NCBI GenBank assembly: GCA_030620155.1
Contig: JAUXFF010000006.1
Span: 1-44,843, forward strand
From: Candidatus Cloacimonadota bacterium
GTDB lineage: Bacteria; Cloacimonadota; Cloacimonadia; Cloacimonadales; TCS61
Reading direction: 5' to 3'
Length of the DNA: 44,843 nt
Shown here: one piece after another, positions 15,311-24,662 of the stretch
Numbering within the stretch: position 1 is the stretch's first letter
Layout: each line of letters starts with the position of its first letter
Position numbers and translations under genes: made by a program
Notes under the pieces: model-generated
What the model saw: the letters and a program-made list of their open reading frames with translations, nothing else
Told to the model about the DNA's origin: nothing
Databases searched by the model: none

Positions 15311-15985
15311 ATGCCAAGAATAAAATTTTCTAAAAAAGATAATGAAAAAATAAAAAAAGCTGTAATTCAATCTGAAAAAAATACTTCCGGAGAAATCGCT
15401 ACTGCCATAACTAAAGAGAGTTATGACTATGCTGTTTATGAATTAGTATTTGCAATTATTTGCGGATTTATCTATTTTTTTATTATGCTGTTTTTTGTTG
15501 GAGCTGTCGAAACAAAGCTGCAAAGTATGTTCTGGGATTATTCTGTTCATTACTTATTGATCTTTTATGGATTCTCCACTTTTGTGATTATAACCATTTT
15601 CTATTTCCTGGCAAATGTAGCTGCAATCGACAGGTTAATTGTTCCGCGGAAAGTCATGATAAAAAAAGTTAATGAGCGTGCAGTTAGACATTTTATGGAC
15701 TCCGGAGTTTATAAAACAAGAGACCGAACCGGTATATTAATTTTCATTTCTCTTTTTGAAAGAAGAGTTGAGCTTCTGGCAGATACTGGTATCAGTGCAA
15801 AAATCCCTGAAGAAAACTGGGAAAATATTGTTGAGGGAATTATTTCCGGAATTCGTAAAGGTAAGATAATAGAAAATCTGTCAAAAGCGATTCTCGAATG
15901 CGGCAAAATGCTGTCTGAACATTTCCCTATAGGACCTGATGATGCGAATGAACTTGAAGACAATATTGAAATACTGGAGAAATAG
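15311..15985 (+). CDS. TPM-domain membrane protein 1
   Basis: This roughly 224-residue protein is a short soluble N-terminus, two or three transmembrane helices (about 40-110) and a TPM-type domain. SEKNTSGEIATAI near the N-terminus and RTGILIFISLFERRVELLADTGI later are the domain's characteristic halves, split around the membrane part. The ATG at 15311 follows AAAGGAG with a slightly long spacing; an in-frame TTG at 15281 would add ten residues. It is three bases from the next TPM gene. Confidence 0.82.
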   Translation: MPRIKFSKKDNEKIKKAVIQSEKNTSGEIATAITKESYDYAVYELVFAIICGFIYFFIMLFFVGAVETKLQSMFWDYSVHYLLIFYGFSTFVIITIFYFLANVAAIDRLIVPRKVMIKKVNERAVRHFMDSGVYKTRDRTGILIFISLFERRVELLADTGISAKIPEENWENIVEGIISGIRKGKIIENLSKAILECGKMLSEHFPIGPDDANELEDNIEILEK

Positions 15986-15987
15986 TT

Positions 15988-16728
15988 ATGAGAAAAATTA
16001 CATTTTTATTGCTCATCCTATTTTTTTCCCAGACTGTCTTTGCGTTAAATGTTCCTAAATTGAAAGGCAGGATCAATGATTATGCAGGGGTTCTAATTAA
16101 TACTGAAGAAGCTAAATTAGAACAAATACTTGCAGAAGCAGAGTCAAAAACATCTTCCCAGGTTGTTTTATTAACAATCCCATCATTAGAAGGAGAGAAT
16201 TTAGAAGATTTTTCCATGCGCGTAGTAGAAGCCTGGCAAATCGGACAGAAAGAATTTGACAACGGGGTATTATTGCTTATTGCAATGAAAGAGAAAGAAA
16301 TACGTATTGAGGTTGGTTATGGCCTTGAATCCATTCTTACAGATGCAAAAAGTGGTTATATTATAAGAAACTTTATAGTCCCTGAATTTAAAAAGAACAA
16401 TTTTTTTCAGGGTATTACTTCAGGATTGGCTGCCATTACAGGTATAATTTCAGAGGAATTTGTAATAACTGATGAGGAATTGGCAAAATATAATAAACAG
16501 GAGAAACAGGGTAGAAAAGCTCAAATTCCCGTTGGTTTAATTGTATTCATTTTTATGATGTTATTCGGAGGTTTGGGAAGAAGACGTCGAGGAGGATTAT
16601 TACCACTGATATTCCTTGGTAGTGCTTTAGGGGGACGCAGTAGTAGAAGTGGTTTTGGTGGTGGCTTCGGTGGGTTCTCCGGTGGTGGTGGGAGTTTCGG
16701 CGGAGGTGGAGCGTCCGGGGGATGGTAA
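15988..16728 (+). CDS. TPM-domain protein 2 with glycine-rich tail (YgcG-like)
   Basis: This 246-residue protein has a signal peptide (MRKITFLLLILFFSQTVFA). The TPM domain (about 25-150) contains LKGRINDYAGVL, TSSQVVLLTIPSLEG, NGVLLLIAMKEKEIRIEVGY and a gap-free core. One transmembrane helix (about 178-193) and a strongly glycine/serine-rich end follow. This is the classical architecture of TPM proteins next to LemA. It is probably anchored in the inner membrane with the domain in the periplasm. Confidence 0.9.
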   Translation: MRKITFLLLILFFSQTVFALNVPKLKGRINDYAGVLINTEEAKLEQILAEAESKTSSQVVLLTIPSLEGENLEDFSMRVVEAWQIGQKEFDNGVLLLIAMKEKEIRIEVGYGLESILTDAKSGYIIRNFIVPEFKKNNFFQGITSGLAAITGIISEEFVITDEELAKYNKQEKQGRKAQIPVGLIVFIFMMLFGGLGRRRRGGLLPLIFLGSALGGRSSRSGFGGGFGGFSGGGGSFGGGGASGGW

Positions 16729-16835
16729 ACTGCCCATCCTTAATATAAAACCACAAACCTGAAATTAAAAATAAAATAAGAAAATTATTTATAATATGTC
16801 TTTATTATTATATCTTCTTGTAAAAAATGAAAAAT

Positions 16836-17102
16836 TTAAGCTATTTCAAAATTTTCGATATTTTCTCCTTCTATATAAAGGTATTTTGGTTTTTCCGGCG
16901 ATCCATTCTTTTTGATTTTATCACTGTCACTATCTTCAACTAATCTCCATATCTCCCATGATTCACCTTCACCATCAATACAGAAAGTTATTCTCTTCTT
17001 AACAAAATCATCAATGATGAATTGAATTGAATTTAACGGTTCCGCTTTAGTAACCGGCACACAGAACTTCTTCCTCTCATAGAAGTACTTCTCTTTTTTC
17101 AT
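16836..17102 (-). CDS. Small hypothetical protein
   Basis: This 88-residue soluble protein is not recognised. It starts MKKEKYFYERKKFCVPV and contains a beta-rich stretch (QFIIDDFVKKRITFCIDG) and acidic patches near the end. A perfect GGAGGA four bases before the ATG supports expression and fixes the start. An ATG 15 bases further upstream lacks such a site. It stands alone on the minus strand between the TPM cluster and rodA. Confidence 0.6.
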   Translation of the reverse strand: MKKEKYFYERKKFCVPVTKAEPLNSIQFIIDDFVKKRITFCIDGEGESWEIWRLVEDSDSDKIKKNGSPEKPKYLYIEGENIENFEIA

Positions 17103-17239
17103 TTTTCCTCCAGTCATTTTGTTAATCTATAAATATTATAACATTCAACATTATCAATCCAGTATTTTCCCTGACTATCGTTTGAAAAAAACATTCCCAG
17201 GAAAAAACAAAAATCATAAGTAATCCCTTTTTCATTTTC

Positions 17240-18457
17240 CTAAAATGTTCTTCTTTCATTTAGATATTTCAAAACAAGACTAACAGCAAAAATATTAACC
17301 AGCAAGTTAGAGCCACCATAACTAATAAATGGTAGGGGAATTCCAGTTGTAGGAACAACACCCAGATTCATTCCAATATTTACAAATACTTGAAATGATA
17401 AATATGATAAAATCCCAACAATCGTGTACCTCATTTCTTTAATTTTAATTTTATTAATACTTCTTGCAATTTTATATAAAAACAAAAAAAACATAATTAA
17501 AATAAAAATGCAACCTAAAAATCCAAATTCTTCACCTATAACCGAAAAAATAAAGTCTGTATGGTGTTCAGGAAGAAAATTTAAATTCTTTTGAGTACCT
17601 AATAAAAAACCCTTTCCAAGAATACCGCCCGATCCTATAGCAATCTTTGCTTGAATAATTTGATAACCTGCCCCAAATGGATCTCGCATTGGATCTATAA
17701 ACGATAATATCCTGTTTTGTTGATAAATTTTTAAGCTATTCCATAAGATAGGAGTAATTATAAATATAAATATATTTACAATAGCTGCAGACCCTACAAT
17801 AATAAGAGATAACCTCATTCTATAAAGTAAATAACATAACAAAACCATATATATGATAAAAAGGAATAAATTAAAAGAAGTAATTATACTAATAAGTGGA
17901 CTTATAATCAAAATTAAATAAAATACTGGTAATCTGGAAAAGGCTAATAATGAGAAAAGAATAACCCAGAAAACCAGAGATGTACCTAAATCCGGTTCTA
18001 ATAAAATTAAAAATACAGGTAAAATTACTATCGGAAAAGAACGAATTAAAATTTGTCCTTCACGAATATGAGGTTTGGAGAGGATTTTGGAAAGCAGGAG
18101 TAACGTTGTTATTTTTGCTAGTTCTGAAGGTTGAATATTAAAAAGACCCAGGGTAATCCAGCGATGTGAACCTTTAATTTCTGGGAAAAACAAAACAACA
18201 ATCAACAGGAGAATGGAAAAAATATATAATGGAATAGTAAAGAAATCAATAATAGGATAAGGAATTTTCAATACTATTAAAAATATCAAGATTGAAATAG
18301 CAATCCATAAAATTTGTTTTAAATAATAATTCTCGGTTTGGAATTCATTACCTATTTTAGTTGTTGAAGCTGAATATATAGCAATTACACCACACAACAA
18401 AATGCATATCAAAAAAATAAGTAATGCCCAATCAAACTTATGAACATGAATCAACAT
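17240..18457 (-). CDS. rodA: RodA, SEDS-family peptidoglycan glycosyltransferase
   Basis: This 405-residue polytopic membrane protein has about ten helices. GSHRWITLGLFNIQPSELAK, LLEPDLGTSLVF, EHHTDFIFSVIGEEFGFLG (with the catalytic-site aspartate of SEDS enzymes) and IPLPFISYGGSNLL are all present. RodA polymerises glycan strands during lateral growth, working with the class B PBP encoded three bases upstream. Last gene of the mreB operon. Confidence 0.96.
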   Translation of the reverse strand: MLIHVHKFDWALLIFLICILLCGVIAIYSASTTKIGNEFQTENYYLKQILWIAISILIFLIVLKIPYPIIDFFTIPLYIFSILLLIVVLFFPEIKGSHRWITLGLFNIQPSELAKITTLLLLSKILSKPHIREGQILIRSFPIVILPVFLILLEPDLGTSLVFWVILFSLLAFSRLPVFYLILIISPLISIITSFNLFLFIIYMVLLCYLLYRMRLSLIIVGSAAIVNIFIFIITPILWNSLKIYQQNRILSFIDPMRDPFGAGYQIIQAKIAIGSGGILGKGFLLGTQKNLNFLPEHHTDFIFSVIGEEFGFLGCIFILIMFFLFLYKIARSINKIKIKEMRYTIVGILSYLSFQVFVNIGMNLGVVPTTGIPLPFISYGGSNLLVNIFAVSLVLKYLNERRTF

Positions 18458-18460
18458 CTG

Positions 18461-20215
18461 CTATTCAATCCTCATCTTATCATAATATTTAATAAATTTT
18501 GCTGCCAGAGGAGCTGCAACTGATCCTCCATGACCGGCATTCTCCATAAAGACCACAAATGCAATTTCAGGTTTATCCCATTTGACATAACCGGCAAACC
18601 ATGCATGAGTTTTTTTTCCCATGTGATTTTCTGCTGAACCTGTCTTACCATAAACTTCAATATCCGGGAAACTGGCTGCTACTCCTGTACCATACCTTTC
18701 ATTTACAGCTTTATATAAACTTTCCTGGATCATTTCCAGGTTCTTGGTTGAAATCGGTAGGTTTTTAGTAATCCCGGAATAGAGAATTGTTCTCTTTTCA
18801 CCAATCTCTTTCTCTAAAATGTGGGGTTGGATCCATTTCCCATTATTAGCAATAGCATTGAAATAAAAACACATTTGTAACGGTGTAACCAGTATCTCTC
18901 CTTGTCCTATGGAAATATTTACTTTAGGACCTATTATCCCAACATATTTACCGTAATTTTCAACATACCATTTATATGTAGGGAAAAAACCACTTCTTTC
19001 ACCAATTAAATCAATTCCCGTTTTTACCGTTAAAAAACTCCGCTTTGTATAATCATTCATCTGCTCTAAAGAACATTTGGTTGATAAATCATAAAAAAAC
19101 ACATCACATGAATATTTAATGGCATTTACAACATTGAGTTTCCCATGCCCCTTATCGAGCCAACACTTAAAAAACCTATTACCGATATTTAATCCACCTT
19201 TGCATTGCGCCAGCTTTGTATCCCTCGTTATAATTTCACTCTCCAGACCTAAACTGGCAATAATTGGTTTATAGGAAGATCCTGGAGGATAGGTGCCATG
19301 AATTACCCTATCCAACATCGGTTTGTTCGGATTCTGAATCATTTCATTCCAGGCAACTGAACTTAACTTATTAACAAAGATATTCTGATCAAAATCCGGC
19401 TTGCTTATATAAGCCAGTATTCCACCGGTTTCTACTTCGCTTATAACTACTGTCCCATTAATATCCTCAGGAAAAATAGAACTAATGTATTCCTGAAGAT
19501 TATTATCAATTGTAAGAATTAAATCAGAACCATTTTGGGGTGATTTCGTCAGGTTGTGCTTAAAAAATTTCAAACTCCTGCCACTTGCATCAACCTGGAT
19601 AATTTCATATCCATTTATACCGTTAAGGTTAGATTCATAATATTTCTCTAAACCGGTTTTCCCAATCATACTGTTTATCGAATAACCTTGGTCTTTTAAT
19701 TTATGATGCTCTTCCTCATTTATCCTGCCGACATAACCGGTAAAATGATTTTTATACAGATAATTTCTTACAGTCCCCGTCCTGTAGCTCAATGAAGGAT
19801 AGAAATTCATTAGTTCAGAAGTTTCTACCATGATTTTGTATGGAACATCTTGGGCTAAAAGGATCTCTTGATACAATCTAAATCTATTTTTCTGAAATAT
19901 TTCTTTAACATCAGCTAATTCAATATTAAAATTTTGAACGATAAATTTAATTACATTCTCTTTATTCTCAATTTTCCCCAGAGTTATATATAAATTAAAA
20001 GAAGGTCTGTTTTCAACTATCGAACAATAATTGCGATCGTAAATTTCACCTCTTATGGGAAAAATAGTTTTAATCCTGACATAATTATTTTCTGCAATAT
20101 GAGAATAATTTTGACCCTGGATAACCTGGAGATTGAATAAACAAATTCCTAATATTATAAAAATTAATGCAGTGATATTAACTTGAAGGTTTGGTTTATA
20201 TTTAGAATTAAACAT
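18461..20215 (-). CDS. mrdA: Penicillin-binding protein 2 (class B transpeptidase)
   Basis: This 584-residue protein has one N-terminal membrane helix (about 10-33) and a PBP dimerisation domain with RGEIYDRN. The transpeptidase domain carries PPGSSYKP (SxxK, nucleophile), YSCDVFFYD (SxD) and YGKTGSAEN (KTG). It cross-links peptidoglycan in the elongasome, the natural partner of RodA. Its start overlaps the mreD stop by eight bases. Confidence 0.96.
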   Translation of the reverse strand: MFNSKYKPNLQVNITALIFIILGICLFNLQVIQGQNYSHIAENNYVRIKTIFPIRGEIYDRNYCSIVENRPSFNLYITLGKIENKENVIKFIVQNFNIELADVKEIFQKNRFRLYQEILLAQDVPYKIMVETSELMNFYPSLSYRTGTVRNYLYKNHFTGYVGRINEEEHHKLKDQGYSINSMIGKTGLEKYYESNLNGINGYEIIQVDASGRSLKFFKHNLTKSPQNGSDLILTIDNNLQEYISSIFPEDINGTVVISEVETGGILAYISKPDFDQNIFVNKLSSVAWNEMIQNPNKPMLDRVIHGTYPPGSSYKPIIASLGLESEIITRDTKLAQCKGGLNIGNRFFKCWLDKGHGKLNVVNAIKYSCDVFFYDLSTKCSLEQMNDYTKRSFLTVKTGIDLIGERSGFFPTYKWYVENYGKYVGIIGPKVNISIGQGEILVTPLQMCFYFNAIANNGKWIQPHILEKEIGEKRTILYSGITKNLPISTKNLEMIQESLYKAVNERYGTGVAASFPDIEVYGKTGSAENHMGKKTHAWFAGYVKWDKPEIAFVVFMENAGHGGSVAAPLAAKFIKYYDKMRIE

Positions 20216-20693
20216 TTATTGTAACTTTAATTTTACTAACTGATATAAAAAAATACACCCCTAATACTGATATCACAGAATTATATAAAAAAGCAAACAA
20301 AATATTTGAAAATGAAGAAAAGATAACCTGATTTGAAAATAAATAATATAAGAAAAATATAAAATAATGAATGAAATTAAGGATAAGTATACAAAAAAAC
20401 ACAACTGAAAGCCGCTCTTTATTAATCGTGTGATGAAATCTGTAAACCAAATAAGACATAATAATAAATGAAATAGTATTCAAACCCAGAAGTGTAGGAT
20501 AAGTTATATCAAAGGCAAGTCCTAAAAAGAAAATTATTGGTAAGGAAACACCTGTATTAGTTTTTAGGCTCAGAAAAATAACGTACGGAATTAAAAAGTT
20601 TGGTAATACCCCGTATATCGTAAACTTGTAAGCTATTAACAATTGCCAATAAATTAAAAAAATTGCCACAATCACGTACTTGATAGATCTCAT
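20208..20693 (-). CDS. mreD: MreD, rod-shape membrane protein
   Basis: This roughly 161-residue protein of four to five hydrophobic helices begins MRSIKYVIVAIFLIYW. The ATG at 20693 was chosen because it overlaps the previous stop as ATGA, the usual coupled arrangement. An ATG 21 bases upstream is also in frame. YGVLPNFLIPYVIFLSLKT matches the MreD pattern. It is identified as much by position as by sequence. Confidence 0.85.
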   Translation of the reverse strand: MRSIKYVIVAIFLIYWQLLIAYKFTIYGVLPNFLIPYVIFLSLKTNTGVSLPIIFFLGLAFDITYPTLLGLNTISFIIMSYLVYRFHHTINKERLSVVFFCILILNFIHYFIFFLYYLFSNQVIFSSFSNILFAFLYNSVISVLGVYFFISVSKIKVTINV

Positions 20694-21367
20694 TTTAATT
20701 CTCTGATTAAACATACAGGTGTGAGTTCATCGCCCTGCCCTTGGGGATTGTCCTTCATTACCAGTTCCATGAATTTTTTATCTATCCCTGTACTTCCACC
20801 AATCATCCAGCATCCGCCAATATCATTTATATCCATTACAGCAGTTTCATTCCCCAAAAAATCTTTTATTCTCTGAGCTTCCTTTTCCGGTTTTTTCGGT
20901 CCCTTTATAACACAATTTTCATAGGGGGGAACAGGTGAAGTTGTGGCAGCATCAATCAGGGCAGATTGTTTACCCGCAATTCTATAAAAATCACCTTTTC
21001 TGCCAAACAGTTTCCCTAAACCACCTACAAAAGCAGCAAATAAAATTCGGAACCTCCCTACTTCATCAATTGCACACTGCATACTCGTAGGAGAACGTAG
21101 TCCGATACCATATTTAACATTAGAAACAAATCGCCAGAGGAATTTTGCGAGAAATCCAACTTTTATTTTTTCAACAGGGATGGCTCTTCCTTGAGTAATA
21201 GCAAGAGGACTTTCACTTATAGTAATAATATCATCTTTCTTTATGATACTTTTTGTATACTTTTTTACAATTTCTAACATATCATCTTCCGGAGTTAGAA
21301 TTTTTGTCTTTACCGGAATCCTTGTGTACAATTTTCCCTTAATCTCTATCACCGAATTCTTTCTCAT
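20690..21367 (-). CDS. CofE-like (F420-0:gamma-glutamyl ligase-related) domain protein within the mre operon
   Basis: This roughly 225-residue protein contains ISESPLAITQGRAIP, FYRIAGKQSALIDAATTSP, PPYENCVIKGP and DNPQGQGDELTPVCLIRE. I associate these with the coenzyme F420 gamma-glutamyl ligase superfamily found in many bacteria that do not make F420. It overlaps mreC by 29 bases and mreD by four, so it belongs to the shape operon. An F420 role is unlikely without other F420 genes. A glutamyl-ligase activity on a cell-wall or cofactor substrate would be an inference. A GTG at codon 6 is an alternative start. Confidence 0.72.
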   Translation of the reverse strand: MRKNSVIEIKGKLYTRIPVKTKILTPEDDMLEIVKKYTKSIIKKDDIITISESPLAITQGRAIPVEKIKVGFLAKFLWRFVSNVKYGIGLRSPTSMQCAIDEVGRFRILFAAFVGGLGKLFGRKGDFYRIAGKQSALIDAATTSPVPPYENCVIKGPKKPEKEAQRIKDFLGNETAVMDINDIGGCWMIGGSTGIDKKFMELVMKDNPQGQGDELTPVCLIRELK

Positions 21368-22127
21368 AGTTTTTATCTTTTTCGTATTTTAAAACAATAA
21401 CGTGGTCTAAACATGCAGGATTAGTAAATCCGGATATCTTTGCATCCATATGAATTTTATCTGAAGATTCTATAAGCCTGGTAACTACACCCACAGGAAA
21501 ATCTCTTGGAAATATCGTTGAAATATTAGAAGTAACAACAACATCTCCCAGGTTAATATCTGAGCCCAGTTTAATTAGTGTCATATAGGTATTACCATAA
21601 ATATCGGATTCCAGCATACCCTGTAGATTATTCTTCTCCAACATTACACCTAATTTAAATTTCGCATGAGTATATGGTAAAACAACAGCATAATTGGGAG
21701 ATACCGACAGTATCTTTCCAATGATTCCTTCAGTAGAAATTACCGGATAATTTATTTTGATATCATCTATGCTACCCTTATTTAAAATTAAATTCCTTTC
21801 TTCAAAATTTCCACTGTATCCTATTATATCAGCCAGACAAAAGTCATAGTGCCCAAAAATATAATCTACCTGAATTTTTTCAAACATATCCAACTGATTT
21901 TCTAATTTATTGATATATATGGTTTTGTTTGCTATTTCTTTCACTAATAGTTGATTTTCCTCTTTAATCTTAAATAAGTTTTCAATAATGTTAATAGAAG
22001 AAATAAGAGGTAAGTATAATGTTTTACTTAAAAATCGTGCTTTTTGTAATCTTTGTTCAGTATTCCCTAAATATAGTATTAATGCAAGAGTCAAAAATAC
22101 CGCATAGAGAATATTTTGTCTCGACAT
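21339..22127 (-). CDS. mreC: MreC, rod-shape-determining scaffold protein
   Basis: This 262-residue protein has one N-terminal membrane helix (about 7-22) and a coiled coil (about 50-85, ENQLLVKEIANKTIYINKLE). A C-terminal double beta-barrel follows, with GIIGKILSVSPNYAVVLPYT and GDVVVTSNISTIFPRDFPVG. It links MreB to the periplasmic synthases. Its start overlaps the mreB stop (TAATG). Confidence 0.95.
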   Translation of the reverse strand: MSRQNILYAVFLTLALILYLGNTEQRLQKARFLSKTLYLPLISSINIIENLFKIKEENQLLVKEIANKTIYINKLENQLDMFEKIQVDYIFGHYDFCLADIIGYSGNFEERNLILNKGSIDDIKINYPVISTEGIIGKILSVSPNYAVVLPYTHAKFKLGVMLEKNNLQGMLESDIYGNTYMTLIKLGSDINLGDVVVTSNISTIFPRDFPVGVVTRLIESSDKIHMDAKISGFTNPACLDHVIVLKYEKDKNYEKEFGDRD

Positions 22128-23164
22128 TAATCTTCAATTTTCTTTATTAATACTTTCTTGAATTGTTCCAGATTATCCAGAACATGACCACTACCTTTTA
22201 AAACGCAAATAAGTGGATCTGGCATAAGATGAACAGGCAGATCTACTGCTTCCTGAATTTTTTTATCCAATCTCTTCAATTGAGCGGCACCACCTGTAAG
22301 AATAATTCCCCTTTCAGCAATATCAGCCGCCAGCTCAGGTGCAGTCTTTTCAAATAATCTCTTTATAGCATCGATCATTGTGCTGACAGTTTCGGAAAGT
22401 GCTTCCCTTATTTCTTCAGATGTAACTTCAACCGTTATAGGATAACCGGTGATAATATCGCGACCTCGAACTTCCATCGTTAATTCATTTTCCAATGGAT
22501 ACGCAGAACCTATCTCTATTTTTATCTTTTCTGCAGTAAGTGTTCCAATAAAAATATTATTCCTTTTCCTTAAATAATTTATAATTGCTTCATCCATCTT
22601 GTCTCCACCAACACGAATGGAAGTGTGCACAACTATATGAAACAAAGAAATTATAGCAATTTCAGTTGTTCCCCCTCCAATATCCATAACCAGATTCCCC
22701 TGAGGTTTATGAATAGGGAGATCAGCTCCAATAGCAGCAGCAATTGGTTCAGAAACGAGGTGTACTTCACGAGCTCCAGCATGTAAGGCGCTATCCCTGA
22801 CCGCACGTTTTTCAACTTCAGTAATTCCAGAGGGTACGCAAACCAAAACTCTTGGTTTTATAAGAAGTCGCTTTTTTTGAGCTCTGAAAATTAAATTTCT
22901 CAGCATTAGTTCAGTAACCTGGAAATCAGCAATTACTCCATCTTTAAGTGGTTTTATTATTCTTACTTCGTCTGGGTTTTTCCCTAACATTTCTTTAGCG
23001 TCTTCTCCTATAGCAATAATCTTCTTACTGTCATTAGATAATGCCACTACTGACGGTTCGTCAATAACAATACCGACACCCTTTTTATACACCAAGGTAT
23101 TTGCTGTGCCTAAATCTATTGCAATATCATTGGAAAATAAATCTGCTAATCCCTTTAAAAACAT
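22127..23164 (-). CDS. mreB: MreB, actin-like cytoskeletal protein
   Basis: This 345-residue ATPase has IAIDLGTANTLVY (phosphate 1), DIGGGTTEIAIISL (phosphate 2) and ILTGGAAQLKRLD (adenosine motif). The N-terminal FLKGLADLFSND is the amphipathic membrane-binding start. Translation begins at the ATG four bases behind GGAGGAT; a longer frame starting 21 bases upstream lacks a site. First gene of the operon mreB-mreC-cofE-like-mreD-mrdA-rodA. Confidence 0.97.
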   Translation of the reverse strand: MFLKGLADLFSNDIAIDLGTANTLVYKKGVGIVIDEPSVVALSNDSKKIIAIGEDAKEMLGKNPDEVRIIKPLKDGVIADFQVTELMLRNLIFRAQKKRLLIKPRVLVCVPSGITEVEKRAVRDSALHAGAREVHLVSEPIAAAIGADLPIHKPQGNLVMDIGGGTTEIAIISLFHIVVHTSIRVGGDKMDEAIINYLRKRNNIFIGTLTAEKIKIEIGSAYPLENELTMEVRGRDIITGYPITVEVTSEEIREALSETVSTMIDAIKRLFEKTAPELAADIAERGIILTGGAAQLKRLDKKIQEAVDLPVHLMPDPLICVLKGSGHVLDNLEQFKKVLIKKIED

Positions 23165-23612
23165 ATATCCTCCGAATATGGGCAATTCATTACTAAATGA
23201 TTCATACTAATTCAAAAGAAGCTTTCATCTGTCAAGAGGTTTATGGCATTATTTTCAAAGCAAAAAACAAATAGACATAAAACTGAGAAAAATAAATTTA
23301 TACAATAATAAATCCATAACATAAAATATGATTTAATAATAATATTTGATGAGAAATTACATTAACATTATCATCTACTAACATAAATAAGGGATAAGTA
23401 ATTTTAAAAAGCATGTGCATACAAGTTGGCATAAGAGATGAAAAAAATCCTAGATTTGTTTTCTAATAATCAGATTATCTGTAGAAAAAGTCCTTCTACA
23501 ATAGTAAGTAAATCTCCATAAAGAAAAATTTCTTGCAAGAAAACCTGTATATGTTAGGAAAGACTGAGAATATTTAAATATAAAATAAATTTAAAAAATA
23601 AGGGTGTATTTT
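23165..23612. promoter_or_regulatory. Divergent intergenic region between mreB and ruvB
   Basis: No gene is seen in these 448 AT-rich bases. On the minus strand TTGACA (23235 to 23230) is a candidate -35 for mreB, but no good -10 follows at 17 bases. No repeat of the families seen elsewhere is present. It presumably holds both promoters. Confidence 0.4.
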
Positions 23613-24653
23613 ATGTTAGAAAGAATATCAGATCCTGAAAAAATGCCTGAAGAAAAAGAATTTGATCGTGCCTTAAGACCCAAGACACTGGATGATTTTG
23701 TTGGACAGGAACAAATTAAAGAGATTCTCGATATTTCCATAAAAGCTGCAAAATTAAGGAATGAGCCTTTAGATCATATTTTGTTTTATGGACCACCCGG
23801 TCTGGGTAAAACAACATTGGCTTATATTATTGCAAATGAACTGAATACAGCAATAAAGGTTAGCTCAGGACCGGTTCTGGAAAAAGCTCCGGAACTGGCT
23901 GGGATACTTACTAACCTGCAAAGAACAGATGTGTTTTTCATTGATGAAATACATCGTTTGAATCATGTCGTAGAAGAATATATGTATCCAGCAATAGAAG
24001 TTTTCGAGATGGAGATAATTATTGATAGTGGTCCCAGTGCACGTTCCTTAAAAATAGACATTGAACCTTTTACATTAATTGGAGCCACTACCAGAGCCGG
24101 ATTACTTACATCTCCTTTAAGATCCAGATTCGGTCTTATGCTTCGTCTTGATTACTATGATGTTAATAGCATTAAAAAGATTGTTAACCGTTCAGCAGGA
24201 TTATTAAAAATACCTATAGAATCTAAAGGAACCGATGAAATTGCTCGTAGAAGCCGGGGAACTCCCAGGGTGGCAAACCGTCTTTTACGTCGTGTTCGAG
24301 ATTATGCCCAAATAAAAGGTGATGGCGTCATCACAAAAGAAATTGCTGTTAAAGCTCTCAAAATGCTCAACGTGGATTTTGCCGGTTTGGATGAAATGGA
24401 TAAAAGAATCTTGAAAACCATTATGGAAAATTATAATGGCGGTCCCGTTGGACTTAAAACACTTTCTGTAGCTGTAGGGGAAGATCCAGGTACAGTTGAA
24501 GAAATTTATGAACCCTATTTAATCCAGCAGGGGTTTTTAGATAGAACATCTCAGGGAAGAAAGGTTACTTTGAAATCCTATAAACACTTCGGTATTACAC
24601 CTGTTAAAGAACAAATGGGTATTTTTGAATACGATATGGATGATACAAATTAA
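23613..24653 (+). CDS. ruvB: RuvB, Holliday-junction branch-migration helicase
   Basis: This 346-residue AAA+ ATPase has [19 protein letters not shown], Walker [10 protein letters not shown], Walker [10 protein letters not shown], the sensor GATTRAG and a C-terminal winged helix ([12 protein letters not shown]). It forms the motor that drives RuvA-bound junctions. The ATG at 23613 was chosen over an in-frame GTG nine bases upstream, which overlaps the AAGGG site. It is followed after nine bases by rarA; ruvA and ruvC are not in the window. Confidence 0.96.
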   Translation: MLERISDPEKMPEEKEFDRALRPKTLDDFVGQEQIKEILDISIKAAKLRNEPLDHILFYGPPGLGKTTLAYIIANELNTAIKVSSGPVLEKAPELAGILTNLQRTDVFFIDEIHRLNHVVEEYMYPAIEVFEMEIIIDSGPSARSLKIDIEPFTLIGATTRAGLLTSPLRSRFGLMLRLDYYDVNSIKKIVNRSAGLLKIPIESKGTDEIARRSRGTPRVANRLLRRVRDYAQIKGDGVITKEIAVKALKMLNVDFAGLDEMDKRILKTIMENYNGGPVGLKTLSVAVGEDPGTVEEIYEPYLIQQGFLDRTSQGRKVTLKSYKHFGITPVKEQMGIFEYDMDDTN

Positions 24654-24662
24654 GAATATAAA

